The notes under the pieces were generated by a model. It saw only the letters and a list, made by a program, of their open reading frames with translations, ran no database searches and was not told where the DNA came from. From Streptomyces griseosporeus (lineage in GTDB: Bacteria > Actinomycetota > Actinomycetes > Streptomycetales > Streptomycetaceae), in contig NZ_BNBR01000004.1 of assembly GCF_014656055.1 (NCBI RefSeq), positions 124,001-188,000 on the forward strand: 64,000 nt of DNA, written 5' to 3'. Below are positions 7,417 to 16,559 of the stretch, piece by piece (position 1 is the stretch's first letter; every line of letters starts with the position of its first letter). The position numbers and the translations under genes are program-made.

Positions 7417-8169
7417 ATGAAGCTCACCGTCGTCGGCTGCTCGGGGTCGTTCCCGTCCGCGGAATCGGCCTGCTCGAGCTACCTCGTCGAGGCCGACGGC
7501 TTCCGGCTGCTTCTCGACATGGGCAACGGCGCCCTGGGCGAGCTGCAGCGCCACTGCGGTCTCTACGACCTCGACGCGATCTTCCTGAGCCATCTGCACG
7601 CCGACCACTGCATCGACATGCTCGCGTACTTCGTCGCGCGCTACTACCGCCATGACGGCGGCCGCTGCGCCCCGCTCCCGGTCTACGGCCCCGAGGGCAC
7701 CGAGCACCGCCTGACGACGGCCTACGCGGACACCCCGTCGGCCTCCTCCATGAGCGAGGTCTTCGACTTCCACACGGTCAAGCCGTCCACCTTCGAGATC
7801 GGCCCGTTCACCGTGCACACCGAGCGCGTGGCCCATCCCGTGGAGGCGTACGGCATCCGCATCGAGCACGCGGGGAAGGTGCTCGCGTACTCCGGCGACA
7901 CCGGCGTCACCCCCGCCCTCGACGAACTCGCCCGGGACGCCGACCTGTTCCTGTGCGAGGCCGCGTTCACCCACGGCAAGGAGTCCATCCCCGACCTGCA
8001 CCTCAACGGCCGCGAGGCAGGCGAGACGGCGGCCCGGGCCGGGGCCCGCCGCCTGGTCCTCACCCACATCCCGCCGTGGACCGACCCCCAGGTCAACCTG
8101 GCGGACGCGCGGGCGGTGTACGAGGGCCCGGTGGAACTGGCGGCACCCAGACTGTCGTACGACATCTGA
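7417..8169 (+). CDS. MBL-fold metallo-hydrolase
   Basis: A 250-residue metallo-beta-lactamase-fold enzyme of the RNase Z/PhnP-like group. The metal motif HxHxDH is at 59-64 (SHLHADH), with later metal ligands in VAHPVEAYGIRI, SGDTG and the final LTHIPPW. It has no signal peptide. The ATG at 7417 is chosen because GGAGG lies 10 bases upstream; longer upstream frames look non-coding. Substrate cannot be told: cyclic nucleotide phosphodiesterases and arylsulfatases share this fold. It is transcribed alone and ends at a shared bidirectional terminator. Confidence 0.85.
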   Translation: MKLTVVGCSGSFPSAESACSSYLVEADGFRLLLDMGNGALGELQRHCGLYDLDAIFLSHLHADHCIDMLAYFVARYYRHDGGRCAPLPVYGPEGTEHRLTTAYADTPSASSMSEVFDFHTVKPSTFEIGPFTVHTERVAHPVEAYGIRIEHAGKVLAYSGDTGVTPALDELARDADLFLCEAAFTHGKESIPDLHLNGREAGETAARAGARRLVLTHIPPWTDPQVNLADARAVYEGPVELAAPRLSYDI

Positions 8170-8186
8170 CCCCACGGCACACACAC

Positions 8187-8222
8187 CGAAGGCCCCGGAA
8201 CCTTGCAGGTCCGGGGCCTTCG
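8187..8222. terminator. Bidirectional terminator between MBL hydrolase and nagE2
   Basis: GAAGGCCCCGGA (8188-8199) and TCCGGGGCCTTC (8210-8221) are perfect 12-base complements with a 10-base loop, between two convergent genes. Confidence 0.85.
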
Positions 8223-8242
8223 TCACGCCGTACGACGAGCTC

Positions 8243-9493
<1,251 letters not shown>

Positions 9494-9511
9494 AGACTTC
9501 CTCCATCGGGT

Positions 9512-9527
9512 GGTGGTCTACACCACT
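9512..9527. promoter_or_regulatory. DasR-responsive element 1 of nagE2
   Basis: GGTGGTCTACACCACT, a near-palindrome matching the dre pattern around TGGTCTAGACCA, centred about 26 bases before the nagE2 start. Confidence 0.82.
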
Positions 9528-9528
9528 C

Positions 9529-9544
9529 AGTGGTGTAGACCTGT
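9529..9544. promoter_or_regulatory. DasR-responsive element 2 of nagE2
   Basis: AGTGGTGTAGACCTGT lies one base after dre 1, giving tandem sites on nearly the same helix face. Confidence 0.75.
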
Positions 9545-9629
9545 TGTAACACGATGAAGGCGGTATAAGGAACCCGTCAAAAACGCAACCGGAGCGCTAC
9601 GCCCCGTACCGTGTCCCGAACGTGACGAA

Positions 9630-9658
9630 GGGCCCCCGGACCGGCGGTCCGAAGGCCC
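9630..9658 (-). terminator. Hairpin after nagE1
   Basis: GGGCCCCCGGACC and GGTCCGAAGGCCC pair in two stem segments around a GGC loop, 16 bases after the nagE1 stop on the minus strand. Confidence 0.7.
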
Positions 9659-9673
9659 AAAAACCCTGCCTCA

Positions 9674-10990
9674 TCAGGCTCTTGTCACGTCCTCGACCTC
9701 CTCCTCCGGCTCCCGCCCGGGGGTTTTGAGATCGAACTTCGTGATGGCGAAGCGGAAGATCACGTAATAGACGGCGGCGAAGCACAGGCCGATCGGGATG
9801 ATCGCCCACGGTCTGGTCGCCAGGTTCCAGTTGATGATGTAGTCGATCAATCCGGCGGAGAAGCTGAAGCCGTCGTGCACGCCCAGCGCCCACGTCACCG
9901 CCATCGACACCCCCGTGAGCACCGCGTGGACCGCGTACAGCACGGGCGCGATGAACAGGAACGAGTACTCGATCGGCTCGGTGATCCCCGTGACGAACGA
10001 CGTCAGCGCCACCGACAGCATCAGCCCGCCCACCACCTTGCGCCGCTCCGGCCGCGCGCAGTGCGTGATGGCCAGGGCCGCCGCCGGCAGCGCGAACATC
10101 ATGATCGGGAAGAAGCCCGAGGTGAACTGGCCCGCGTCGGGGTCACCGTGGAGGAACATGTTGATGTCGCCGTGCCACACCTGGCCGTCCGGCGCGGTGT
10201 ACGAACCGAACTGGAACCAGATGGGCACGTTCAGGAACTGGTGCAGACCGATCACCAGCAGCGCCCGGTTCGTGACCCCGAACAGACCGGCGCCCCAGGC
10301 GCCGGCGTCCCGCAGCCACTCGCTGAAGTTCTCCAGGGCGTCACCGACCGGCGGCCAGATCCACAGGCACACCACCGCGAACGCGATCGCCACGAACGCC
10401 ATGATGATCGGCACGAGTCGGCGCCCGTTGAAGAAGCCCAGCCAGTCCACCAACTTCGTCCGGTGATAGCGCTGCCAGAAGTAGGCCGCCAGCAGGCCCA
10501 TCACGATGCCGCCGAACACCCCTGGGTTCTGGTACTCGGCCGGCGTCGCGGGCGAGCCCAGGGGCGCGGCGCACACCCCGCCCAGCGGGCCCGCACTGGT
10601 GAACGTGCCGGTCGGGCAGTCCTTCGGGAACTGGTGCAGGACGAAGTAGTAGACGAGGTAACCCGCCACCGCGGCCAGCGCGGTCGACCCGTCGGACTTC
10701 TTCGCCATGCCGATCGCCACGCCGATGCAGAACAGCAGCGGCAGACCCAGCGAACCGTCCAGCAGGGCGCCGCCCGCGGCTGCCATCACCTTGGAGACGT
10801 TCGTCCACCCCAGGCCCTGGTCCCCGAAGACATCCGCCTGCCCCAGACGGTTCAGGATGCCCGCCGCCGGCAACACCGCGATCGGCAGCTGCAGACTGCG
10901 CCCCATCTTCTGCAGGCCCTGGAAGAAGCGGCTCCAGCGTTCCCTCGCGGGGCTGACCTTCCGGCCCTCGGCGGCACTCTCGGCACTCAT
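9674..10990 (-). CDS. nagE1: N-acetylglucosamine PTS permease EIIC (NagE1-like)
   Basis: A 438-residue EIIC paralogue of the neighbouring nagE2, sharing the FQGLQKMGRSLQLPIAVLPA start of the membrane domain and GITEPIEYSFLFIAP. It differs by an extra loop of about 20 residues near 150-170 containing two cysteines (DCPTGTF...GVCAAP). The start at MSAESAAEG is preceded by GAGGA, and this ribosome site is overlapped by a dre operator. It is divergent from nagF, and both likely respond to DasR. Its role may be minor or specialised relative to nagE2 (family knowledge). Confidence 0.88.
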   Translation of the reverse strand: MSAESAAEGRKVSPARERWSRFFQGLQKMGRSLQLPIAVLPAAGILNRLGQADVFGDQGLGWTNVSKVMAAAGGALLDGSLGLPLLFCIGVAIGMAKKSDGSTALAAVAGYLVYYFVLHQFPKDCPTGTFTSAGPLGGVCAAPLGSPATPAEYQNPGVFGGIVMGLLAAYFWQRYHRTKLVDWLGFFNGRRLVPIIMAFVAIAFAVVCLWIWPPVGDALENFSEWLRDAGAWGAGLFGVTNRALLVIGLHQFLNVPIWFQFGSYTAPDGQVWHGDINMFLHGDPDAGQFTSGFFPIMMFALPAAALAITHCARPERRKVVGGLMLSVALTSFVTGITEPIEYSFLFIAPVLYAVHAVLTGVSMAVTWALGVHDGFSFSAGLIDYIINWNLATRPWAIIPIGLCFAAVYYVIFRFAITKFDLKTPGREPEEEVEDVTRA

Positions 10991-10999
10991 CGGTATCCT

Positions 11000-11014
11000 C
11001 TGGTGTAGACCAGT
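11000..11014. promoter_or_regulatory. DasR-responsive element between nagE1 and nagF
   Basis: CTGGTGTAGACCAGT, an almost perfect dre palindrome. It begins 10 bases upstream of the nagE1 ATG, touching its ribosome binding site, and lies about 156 bases upstream of nagF. Confidence 0.8.
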
Positions 11015-11169
11015 TGACCGACAGTCGGCTTCGCTGTCGTGATCGCCATCATTCGGTACATACGGCATCAACGCTCGCGAAGTTGGGCCGACTGTGGGTT
11101 ACTGCGACTACCGCGACGACCGCGACACCGCGGCGGCGGTCCGCACCAGGGATTTCAGGGAGACGGAAC

Positions 11170-11403
11170 ATGGCCAGCAAGGCTGAGAAGATCGTCGCCG
11201 GGCTCGGCGGCATCGACAACATCGACGAGATCGAGGGCTGCATCACCCGCCTGCGCACCGAGGTGCACGACGCCTCCCTGGTCGACGAGGCCGCCCTGAA
11301 GGCCGCCGGCGCCCACGGCGTCGTCAAGATGGGCACCGCCATCCAGGTCGTCATCGGCACCGACGCCGACCCCATCGCCGCGGAGATCGAAGACATGATG
11401 TGA
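11170..11403 (+). CDS. nagF: EIIB of the GlcNAc PTS (NagF-like)
   Basis: A 77-residue stand-alone EIIB domain. C24 in DEIEGCITRLRTEVHD is the phosphocysteine that takes phosphate from EIIA (Crr, encoded elsewhere) and gives it to the incoming sugar. The remaining fold, including AHGVVKMGTAIQVVIG, matches the EIIB of the glucose family. One EIIB here must serve two EIIC proteins. It is followed by a strong terminator. Confidence 0.92.
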   Translation: MASKAEKIVAGLGGIDNIDEIEGCITRLRTEVHDASLVDEAALKAAGAHGVVKMGTAIQVVIGTDADPIAAEIEDMM

Positions 11404-11434
11404 ACCCCCGGGTCCCAGGACCCCGGATTCACCT

Positions 11435-11471
11435 GGAAGGGGCTTCTCCCACCGAGGGAGGAGCCCCTTCC
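11435..11471 (+). terminator. Terminator after nagF
   Basis: GGAAGGGGCTTCTCCC and GGGAGGAGCCCCTTCC form a 16-base stem with one internal mismatch and a 5-base loop. Confidence 0.85.
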
Positions 11472-11495
11472 GCCACTCGGGCTAGGCTCAGCGGC

Positions 11496-12233
11496 ATGTC
11501 ACGCATCGACGGCCGCACCCCCGAACAACTCCGCCCGGTCACCATCCAGCGCGGCTGGAGCAAGCACGCCGAGGGCTCCGTCCTCGTCTCCTTCGGCGAC
11601 ACCCGGGTGCTCTGCACCGCCTCCTTCACCGAAGGCGTCCCCCGCTGGCGCAAGGGCAGCGGCGAGGGCTGGGTCACCGCCGAGTACGCCATGCTGCCCC
11701 GCGCCACCAACACCCGCGGCGACCGCGAGTCCGTCAAGGGCAAGATCGGCGGCCGTACCCACGAGATCAGCAGGCTCATCGGACGTTCCCTGCGCGCCGT
11801 CATCGACTACAAGGCCCTCGGCGAGAACACGATCGTCCTCGACTGCGACGTCCTCCAGGCCGACGGCGGCACCCGCACCGCCGCGATCACCGGCGCCTAC
11901 GTGGCCCTCGCCGACGCCGTCGCCTGGGCCCAGGGCAAGAAGCTGATCAAGGCCGGCCGGCAGCCGATCACCGGCACCGTCGCCGCCGTCTCCGTCGGCA
12001 TCGTCGGCGGCGTCCCGCTCCTCGACCTCTGCTACGAGGAGGACGTCCGCGCCGACACCGACATGAACGTCGTCTGCACCGGAGACGGCCGCTTCGTCGA
12101 GGTCCAGGGCACCGCCGAGGCCGAGCCGTTCGCCCGCGAGGAGCTGAACGCCCTCCTCGACCTGGCCGTCTCCGGCTGCACCGAGCTGGCGGCGGCGCAG
12201 CGCGCGGCGCTCGAAACCGTCCTCGAACGGTAA
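11496..12233 (+). CDS. rph: Ribonuclease PH
   Basis: A 245-residue phosphorolytic 3'-5' exoribonuclease that trims tRNA 3' ends. RNase PH hallmarks are RPVTIQRGWSKHAEGSVLVS at the N-terminus, MLPRATNTRGDRE (phosphate and RNA contacts), GRTHEISRLIGRSLR, and DCDVLQADGGTRTAAITGAY. Length and order are standard. It lies upstream of the lipoprotein and rdgB genes but is separated from them by a perfect 18-base terminator stem, although rph and rdgB are often neighbours in actinobacteria. Confidence 0.97.
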   Translation: MSRIDGRTPEQLRPVTIQRGWSKHAEGSVLVSFGDTRVLCTASFTEGVPRWRKGSGEGWVTAEYAMLPRATNTRGDRESVKGKIGGRTHEISRLIGRSLRAVIDYKALGENTIVLDCDVLQADGGTRTAAITGAYVALADAVAWAQGKKLIKAGRQPITGTVAAVSVGIVGGVPLLDLCYEEDVRADTDMNVVCTGDGRFVEVQGTAEAEPFAREELNALLDLAVSGCTELAAAQRAALETVLER

Positions 12234-12268
12234 AGCGCACCCCAAACCACGCTCAAGAGAACATAAGA

Positions 12269-12308
12269 CGTCCGAGGACGGCACGGGCAACCGTGCCGTC
12301 CTCGGACG
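12269..12308 (+). terminator. Perfect 18-base-stem terminator after rph
   Basis: The stem starts CGTCCGAGGACGGCACGG and pairs without mismatch across a GCAA tetraloop. Confidence 0.85.
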
Positions 12309-12391
12309 CGTCAGTAGGGGTACGGAAAACGGGGGCCGGGGGAGGCCCGAGAAGGGCGGCCACGGGCCGGCCCGAGGGAGGGAGCACAGCC

Positions 12392-12802
12392 ATGGCCGCG
12401 AGCCGACGCCCACGTCGAGGCCGCCGTATCGCCATCGTCACCGCCGCCGTCGCGGCCACCGCACTCACCGCCGGTCTCACCACCGGCTGCGACGCCGTGA
12501 ACAAGGCGCTGGACTGCGTGCAGACCGCCGACGCCATCGCCGACAGCGTCACCGACCTCCAGCAGGCCGTGGAGAACGCCTCGAACGACCCCACGCAGCT
12601 CGACGAGTCCCTCGCCGCGATCGACAAGAACCTCGACAAGATCGGCGACAAGACCGACAACGCCGACGTCAACAAGGCCGTGGACGACCTGAGCAAGGCC
12701 GTCGACAACGTCCGTACGGCCATCAGGAACGGCGACCGGACCCCCGACATCAGCCCGGTCACGGACGCGGCCGGCGAACTGACGAAGGTCTGCACGCCGT
12801 AA
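12392..12802 (+). CDS. Small lipoprotein with helical repeats
   Basis: A 136-residue protein with a twin-arginine-like basic start (ASRRPRRGRRIAIVTAAVAA), a hydrophobic signal and a lipobox LTTGC near residue 33, so it should be an exported lipoprotein. The mature part is hydrophilic and helical, with heptad-like repeats (LQQAVENASND, LAAIDKNLDKIGDK, VNKAVDDLSKAVDN) and cysteines near both ends. It could be a coiled-coil envelope protein; I recognise no family. GGGAGGG lies upstream of the ATG. Confidence 0.75.
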   Translation: MAASRRPRRGRRIAIVTAAVAATALTAGLTTGCDAVNKALDCVQTADAIADSVTDLQQAVENASNDPTQLDESLAAIDKNLDKIGDKTDNADVNKAVDDLSKAVDNVRTAIRNGDRTPDISPVTDAAGELTKVCTP

Positions 12803-12846
12803 CGGCCGGTCACCGGCCCCCGACCCCGCTGGGGATACTGGGGGCC

Positions 12847-13449
12847 ATGACCCGCTTGATCCTCGCCACCCGCAACGCCGGAAAGATCACCGAGCTGAGG
12901 GCGATCCTCGCCGAGGCCGGACTCCCGCACGAACTCGTCGGCGCCGACGCGTTCCCGGACATCCCCGACGTCAAGGAAACCGGCGTCACCTTCGCCGAGA
13001 ACGCCCTGCTCAAGGCCCACGCCCTCGCCCAGGCCACCGGCCTGCCCGCCGTCGCCGACGACTCCGGCCTGTGCGTGGACGTCCTGAACGGCGCCCCCGG
13101 CATCTTCTCCGCCCGCTGGGCCGGCCGCCACGGCGACGACAAGGCCAACCTCGACCTGCTCCTCGCCCAGCTCTCCGACATCGCGGACGAACACCGCGGC
13201 GCCTACTTCGCCTGCGCCGCCGCCCTGGCCCTCCCCGACGGCACGGAACGCGTGGTCGAGGGCCGCCTCCCCGGCACCCTCCGCCACACCCCGGCCGGCA
13301 CGAACGGCTTCGGCTACGACCCGATCCTCCAGCCCGAGGGCGAGACGAGGACCTGCGCGGAGCTGACCCCGGCCGAAAAAAACGCGATCAGCCACCGCGG
13401 CAAGGCGTTCCGCGCCCTGGTCCCGGTGGTACGGGAACTGCTGGGCTGA
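12847..13449 (+). CDS. rdgB: RdgB/HAM1, XTP/dITP pyrophosphatase
   Basis: A 200-residue house-cleaning NTPase that hydrolyses ITP, dITP and XTP to monophosphates and keeps deaminated purines out of nucleic acids. Signature motifs are LATRNAGKITEL (nucleotide phosphates), FAENALLKA, ADDSGLCVDVLNGAPGIFSA and GTNGFGYDPI. Full length with a standard start. Confidence 0.96.
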   Translation: MTRLILATRNAGKITELRAILAEAGLPHELVGADAFPDIPDVKETGVTFAENALLKAHALAQATGLPAVADDSGLCVDVLNGAPGIFSARWAGRHGDDKANLDLLLAQLSDIADEHRGAYFACAAALALPDGTERVVEGRLPGTLRHTPAGTNGFGYDPILQPEGETRTCAELTPAEKNAISHRGKAFRALVPVVRELLG

Positions 13450-13456
13450 AGACGGA

Positions 13457-13495
13457 CGAGGGGTGGGTCCGCGCAGAACGCGAACCCACCCCTCG
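13457..13495. terminator. Bidirectional terminator between rdgB and tRNA-Leu
   Basis: CGAGGGGTGGGT pairs perfectly with ACCCACCCCTCG. It serves rdgB on the plus strand and the tRNA on the minus strand. Confidence 0.75.
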
Positions 13496-13505
13496 GTGCA
13501 GACAG

Positions 13506-13590
13506 TGCGGTCGGTGGGACTCGAACCCACACGGGATTTCTCCCACGGGCACCTAAAACCCGCGCGTATCGCCTATTTCGCCACGACCGC
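13506..13590 (-). tRNA. tRNA-Leu, anticodon UAG
   Basis: A class II tRNA of 85 bases. Acceptor arms GCGGTCG and CGACCGC pair perfectly with discriminator A, there is a long variable arm, and the T-arm is GTGGGTTCGAGTCCCAC. The anticodon stem CGGGT/GCCCG frames a loop read TTTAGGT, giving UAG for CUA codons. CCA is not encoded. Confidence 0.93.
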
Positions 13591-13632
13591 CCCAAAACGG
13601 ACATCAGGTCCCCCTGAGCCGCTCGGTGCCCC

Positions 13633-14649
13633 TCAGTGTACGGGGCCCGCATCACCGCCGTGCCGGGACTTCTTCCGGCACCATGTAGGCGTCAGGGCGT
13701 GGCAGTTCGGGCACAGGTACCGAAGATTCCCGACGCGGTTGTCGAGCCAGTCGCCGTCGACATGGTCGATATGCAGCGTGATCGGCTGCCCGAGCCACTC
13801 CCCACGGTTTCCGCACGACGCGCAGCGGTACGGCACTCCGCGCTCGCGCAGCCCGGCATGGAGCCGCTCACGGTTGGGACGCGGTGATCCCGGAGGCAGG
13901 ACGACCAAGGCGTCGAGCGCCCGCGAGCTCTTCGGCAGGGTGGGTTGCACGCTCCCTGAGCGCCGCGTGAAGTGGCCGGTGTCCAAACCCAGCTCGGCGA
14001 CCTTGCGGCGGACCCTGCGGTGGTTGGTGTAGTTCACCTCCAAGCCCAGGGCGCGCATCACATCGGCGTAGCTGCCGGATGACCGCACGGCGGCCCTCAG
14101 CCGGTCCTCGGGCAGCGCCATGCGGGCGTGGCGGAAGTGCGACGTGTCGATCCCCCGGTCCCGAAGCAGCCGCCCCAGTGCCGCTCTGGAACGTCCGTCG
14201 TCCGGAACCCCCAGCGCCCTGGCCGTACCGCGGACGCTGTCCGAGGCGGCCGCGGCGGCTCGCAGCTCCTCGTCGGTGAAGGGCAGGGCAGCGCGCGACC
14301 GGTCGATACCGGCGAAGTGGCTGATGTCGATACCTGCCGCGGCGATGCGGCGGCGAAGGTGCGACAGCGTTCCGCGTGCGGGAGTCGCCCCCAGATGCAA
14401 GGCAACCTCACGCAGGGATGCCGATCCGGCGACCGCATCAGTGATGGTCGTGTCCGAATACGCGCGCCACGGGCTGTGCCGTCTGAAGTGGCTGACGTCG
14501 AGGCCGTGGGTGGCGACCCTCTGCTGAAGCACCCTCCGCTGCCCGCCGCTGGGCTTGAGGCCCAGGCGGCGCACCAGCTCGTTCCAGCTGTGCGACTCGC
14601 TCACGGCGTTCGCCAGCACCTCGGGCGCGTACCTTGCCTCGCGGTCCAT
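13633..14649 (-). CDS. HNH endonuclease with four internal DNA-binding-type repeats
   Basis: A 338-residue protein. Residues ~1-240 consist of four copies of a ~55-60-residue module, each with a helix-turn-helix-like segment followed by LG(L/A/V) and ending in GxDxSHF or GLDTGHF. The C-terminus (residues ~265-338) is an HNH nuclease: CASC and CPNC zinc pairs flank ITLHIDHVDGDWLDNRVGNL. The repeats probably read DNA sequence while the HNH domain cuts it, as in phage and homing endonucleases (inference). GGAGGGGG precedes the ATG. It sits right beside the tRNA-Leu gene without an integrase, so it may be a free-standing mobile nuclease gene. Confidence 0.8.
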   Translation of the reverse strand: MDREARYAPEVLANAVSESHSWNELVRRLGLKPSGGQRRVLQQRVATHGLDVSHFRRHSPWRAYSDTTITDAVAGSASLREVALHLGATPARGTLSHLRRRIAAAGIDISHFAGIDRSRAALPFTDEELRAAAAASDSVRGTARALGVPDDGRSRAALGRLLRDRGIDTSHFRHARMALPEDRLRAAVRSSGSYADVMRALGLEVNYTNHRRVRRKVAELGLDTGHFTRRSGSVQPTLPKSSRALDALVVLPPGSPRPNRERLHAGLRERGVPYRCASCGNRGEWLGQPITLHIDHVDGDWLDNRVGNLRYLCPNCHALTPTWCRKKSRHGGDAGPVH

Positions 14650-14741
14650 TCCCCCTCCGATACGACCAGGCGTTCCCCTCTCGTACGGAGTAACGAGCCG
14701 GTGATCGGAGGGTCACGCCCGGTCGGGTCGGGCGGGGTGGG

Positions 14742-15209
14742 TCAGATGGCCAGGTCCTTGATGATCTTGGCTACGTGGCCCGTCGCCTTGACGTTGTACA
14801 GGGCCCGTTCGACCTTGCCCTCCTCGTCGACGATCACCGTGGAGCGGATGACGCCGACGACCGTCTTGCCGTAGAGCTTCTTCTCGCCGAAGGCGCCGTA
14901 CGCCTCCAGGACCTGCTTGTCGGGGTCGGCGAGGAGGGTGACCCTGAGGTTCTCCTTCTCGCGGAACTTGGCCAGCTTCTCCGGCTTGTCGGGGGAGATG
15001 CCGATGACGTCGTACCCGGCGCCGGCCAGGACGTCGAGGTTGTCGGTGAAGTCGCACGCCTGCTTGGTGCAGCCGGGGGTCAGCGCGGCCGGGTAGAAAT
15101 AGACGATGACCTTGCGGCCCTTGTGGTCCGACAGGGAGACCTCGTTGCCGTCGGCGTCGTGCAGGGTGAAGGCGGGGGCCACGTCCCCGGGCTGGAGTCG
15201 CTCGCTCAT
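14742..15209 (-). CDS. bcp: Bcp-type peroxiredoxin (thioredoxin-dependent thiol peroxidase)
   Basis: A 155-residue atypical 2-Cys peroxiredoxin that reduces H2O2 and organic peroxides using thioredoxin. The peroxidatic cysteine C47 is in LTPGCTKQAC, with a likely resolving cysteine C52 five residues later, the alpha-2 arrangement of the BCP/PrxQ group. Other family features are VIVYFYP, VIGISPDKPEKLAKF and LLADPDK. Cytoplasmic; divergent from the DUF3618 gene. Confidence 0.95.
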   Translation of the reverse strand: MSERLQPGDVAPAFTLHDADGNEVSLSDHKGRKVIVYFYPAALTPGCTKQACDFTDNLDVLAGAGYDVIGISPDKPEKLAKFREKENLRVTLLADPDKQVLEAYGAFGEKKLYGKTVVGVIRSTVIVDEEGKVERALYNVKATGHVAKIIKDLAI

Positions 15210-15303
15210 CGGACCAGCGTAACCGGGGGTCCTGACAGTGCGGCGGGGCCGAGAGCTGACAGACTGTCCAGAACAGCATCAGATTGACTTCGGAGGCCGT
15301 ACG

Positions 15304-15633
15304 GTGGCGGACACGTCGGACACCAGAACCCCGGCGCAGATCGAGGCGGACATCAGGCGCCGCCGCGAAGTGCTGGCCGAGACACTCGACGAGATCGGGG
15401 TGCGGGTGCATCCGAAGACGATCGTCGGGGATGCCAAAGCCAAGGTCGTCGCCAACATCGATCACACGGTCGGGAGGGCCTATGTGCAGGTCAACCGGGT
15501 CGTGAGTGACGTGCGGGCGCAGTTCACGGACGAGGAGGGGGCACCCCGGCTGGAGCGCGTCGTGCCCGTCGCCCTCGTGGCCGTGGGGGTCGTGGGGCTC
15601 CTCCTGTTCAGCAGCAGGCGCCGCAAGGGCTGA
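15304..15633 (+). CDS. DUF3618 small membrane protein
   Basis: A 109-residue protein with a GTG start, chosen because GGAGG lies 8 bases upstream. The DUF3618 segment TPAQIEADIRRRREVLAETL is near the N-terminus (residues ~9-60), and one membrane span near the C-terminus (VPVALVAVGVVGLLLF, ~88-104) ends in a basic SSRRRKG, so the N-terminus should face the cytoplasm. Such proteins are common in actinobacteria; function unknown. Confidence 0.82.
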   Translation: MADTSDTRTPAQIEADIRRRREVLAETLDEIGVRVHPKTIVGDAKAKVVANIDHTVGRAYVQVNRVVSDVRAQFTDEEGAPRLERVVPVALVAVGVVGLLLFSSRRRKG

Positions 15634-15698
15634 GGCCCGGCTGCCGAGCGGCACCCCTCCCGCGTACGGATCCGTTCCAGGCAGGTAGGTTCAGTGGC

Positions 15699-16055
15699 GT
15701 GAGCGCCAACAGAAACGAGCACAGCACCCATCCCGACAAGCTGCCCATCCGCATGCTGCACGACCGCGTCCTCGTGCGGCAGGACACCAGCGAGGGCGAG
15801 CGGCGTTCCGGCGGCGGCATCCTCATCCCGGCCACCGCGGCCGTCGGCCGCCGGCTGGCCTGGGCGGAGGTCGTCGCGGTGGGGCAGAACGTACGGACCG
15901 TGGAGCCGGGCGACCGGGTCCTGTACGACCCGGAGGACCGTGCCGAGGTCGAGGTGCGCGGCATCGCCTACGTGCTCATGCGCGAGCGCGACCTGCACGC
16001 CGTGGCCGCGGACCGGTTCGAGGGGTCGGAGGACTCCACCGGCCTGTACCTCTGA
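15699..16055 (+). CDS. GroES-fold co-chaperonin paralogue
   Basis: A 118-residue protein of the Cpn10/GroES family: LHDRVLVRQDTSEGERRSGG followed by GILIPATA is the N-terminal strand and mobile loop, and VEPGDRVLYDP matches the core. It carries extra N-terminal (~18 residues) and C-terminal (~15 residues) tails and has no GroEL next to it, so it is a lone paralogue rather than the main GroES. GTG start. It lies just upstream of a perfect-palindrome terminator. Confidence 0.85.
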   Translation: MSANRNEHSTHPDKLPIRMLHDRVLVRQDTSEGERRSGGGILIPATAAVGRRLAWAEVVAVGQNVRTVEPGDRVLYDPEDRAEVEVRGIAYVLMRERDLHAVAADRFEGSEDSTGLYL

Positions 16056-16066
16056 CACAGCGGTCG

Positions 16067-16101
16067 AAAGGGGCTGGTGACCATGGTCACCAGCCCCTTT
16101 T
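16067..16101 (+). terminator. Terminator after the GroES-like gene
   Basis: AAAGGGGCTGGTGACC and GGTCACCAGCCCCTTT form a 16-base perfect stem with only AT between, followed by T. A textbook Rho-independent terminator, 12 bases after the stop. Confidence 0.9.
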
Positions 16102-16133
16102 GCGCGTCCTTTGCTACCTTCGAAGGAGATCCG

Positions 16134-16191
16134 CCCGACGAGACGCGCCGTACCGGGCCGTACCCCAGCGGTACGAACGCAAAGACGACGC
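16134..16191 (+). promoter_or_regulatory. Guanidine-III (ykkC-III) riboswitch in front of sugE
   Basis: CCCG (16134-16137) pairs with CGGG (16154-16157) as P1, enclosing ACGAG and GCGCCGT. GCGCCGT (16145-16151) can pair with ACGACGC (16185-16191), with one C-A mismatch, to form the pseudoknot helix, and CAAAGACG precedes it. These conserved blocks, in this order, match the ykkC-III guanidine aptamer as I remember it from Thermobifida. The linker carries an extra hairpin, CGTACC/GGTACG (16159-16175). The gene 37 bases downstream is a guanidinium exporter, which is the expected target. Confidence 0.82.
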
Positions 16192-16228
16192 ACCCCCGCT
16201 CAAGCAACAACGTCCGGAGGTGCTCGCC

Positions 16229-16549
16229 ATGGCGTGGGTTCTGCTCGTCGTCGCCGGTCTGCTCGAAGTCGGCTGGTCCATCGGCATGAAGTTCAGCGAG
16301 GGCTTCACCCGGCTGTGGCCGAGCCTGTTCACCGGCGCCGGCATCGTCGCCAGCATGCTGCTGCTGTCCTACGCCGCCCGCTCCCTGCCCATCGGCACCG
16401 CCTACGGCGTGTGGGTGGGCATCGGCGCGGCCGGTGCGGCGGTGGTCGGCATGGTCGTGCTGGGCGAGCCGGCCACCGCCGCCCGGATCTTCTTCGTGTG
16501 CCTGCTGCTGGTCGCCGTCGTGGGGCTGAAGGCGACCAGCGGGCACTGA
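16229..16549 (+). CDS. sugE: SugE/Gdx guanidinium exporter (SMR family)
   Basis: A 106-residue small multidrug resistance family protein with four membrane spans that exports guanidinium in exchange for protons. Conserved features are MAWVLLVVAGLLEVGWSIGM with the central Glu of the first helix (LLEVGW) and the GTAYGVWVGIGAAGA segment. GGAGG lies 9 bases before the ATG. The guanidine-III riboswitch upstream supports guanidinium as the real substrate over quaternary ammonium compounds. Confidence 0.93.
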   Translation: MAWVLLVVAGLLEVGWSIGMKFSEGFTRLWPSLFTGAGIVASMLLLSYAARSLPIGTAYGVWVGIGAAGAAVVGMVVLGEPATAARIFFVCLLLVAVVGLKATSGH

Positions 16550-16559
16550 TCGCGGGGCG

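Noticed and set aside
13506..14649. tRNA-Leu plus HNH gene as a genomic island attachment site
   Set aside because: There is no integrase or recombinase, and I found no second copy of the tRNA 3' end within the window.
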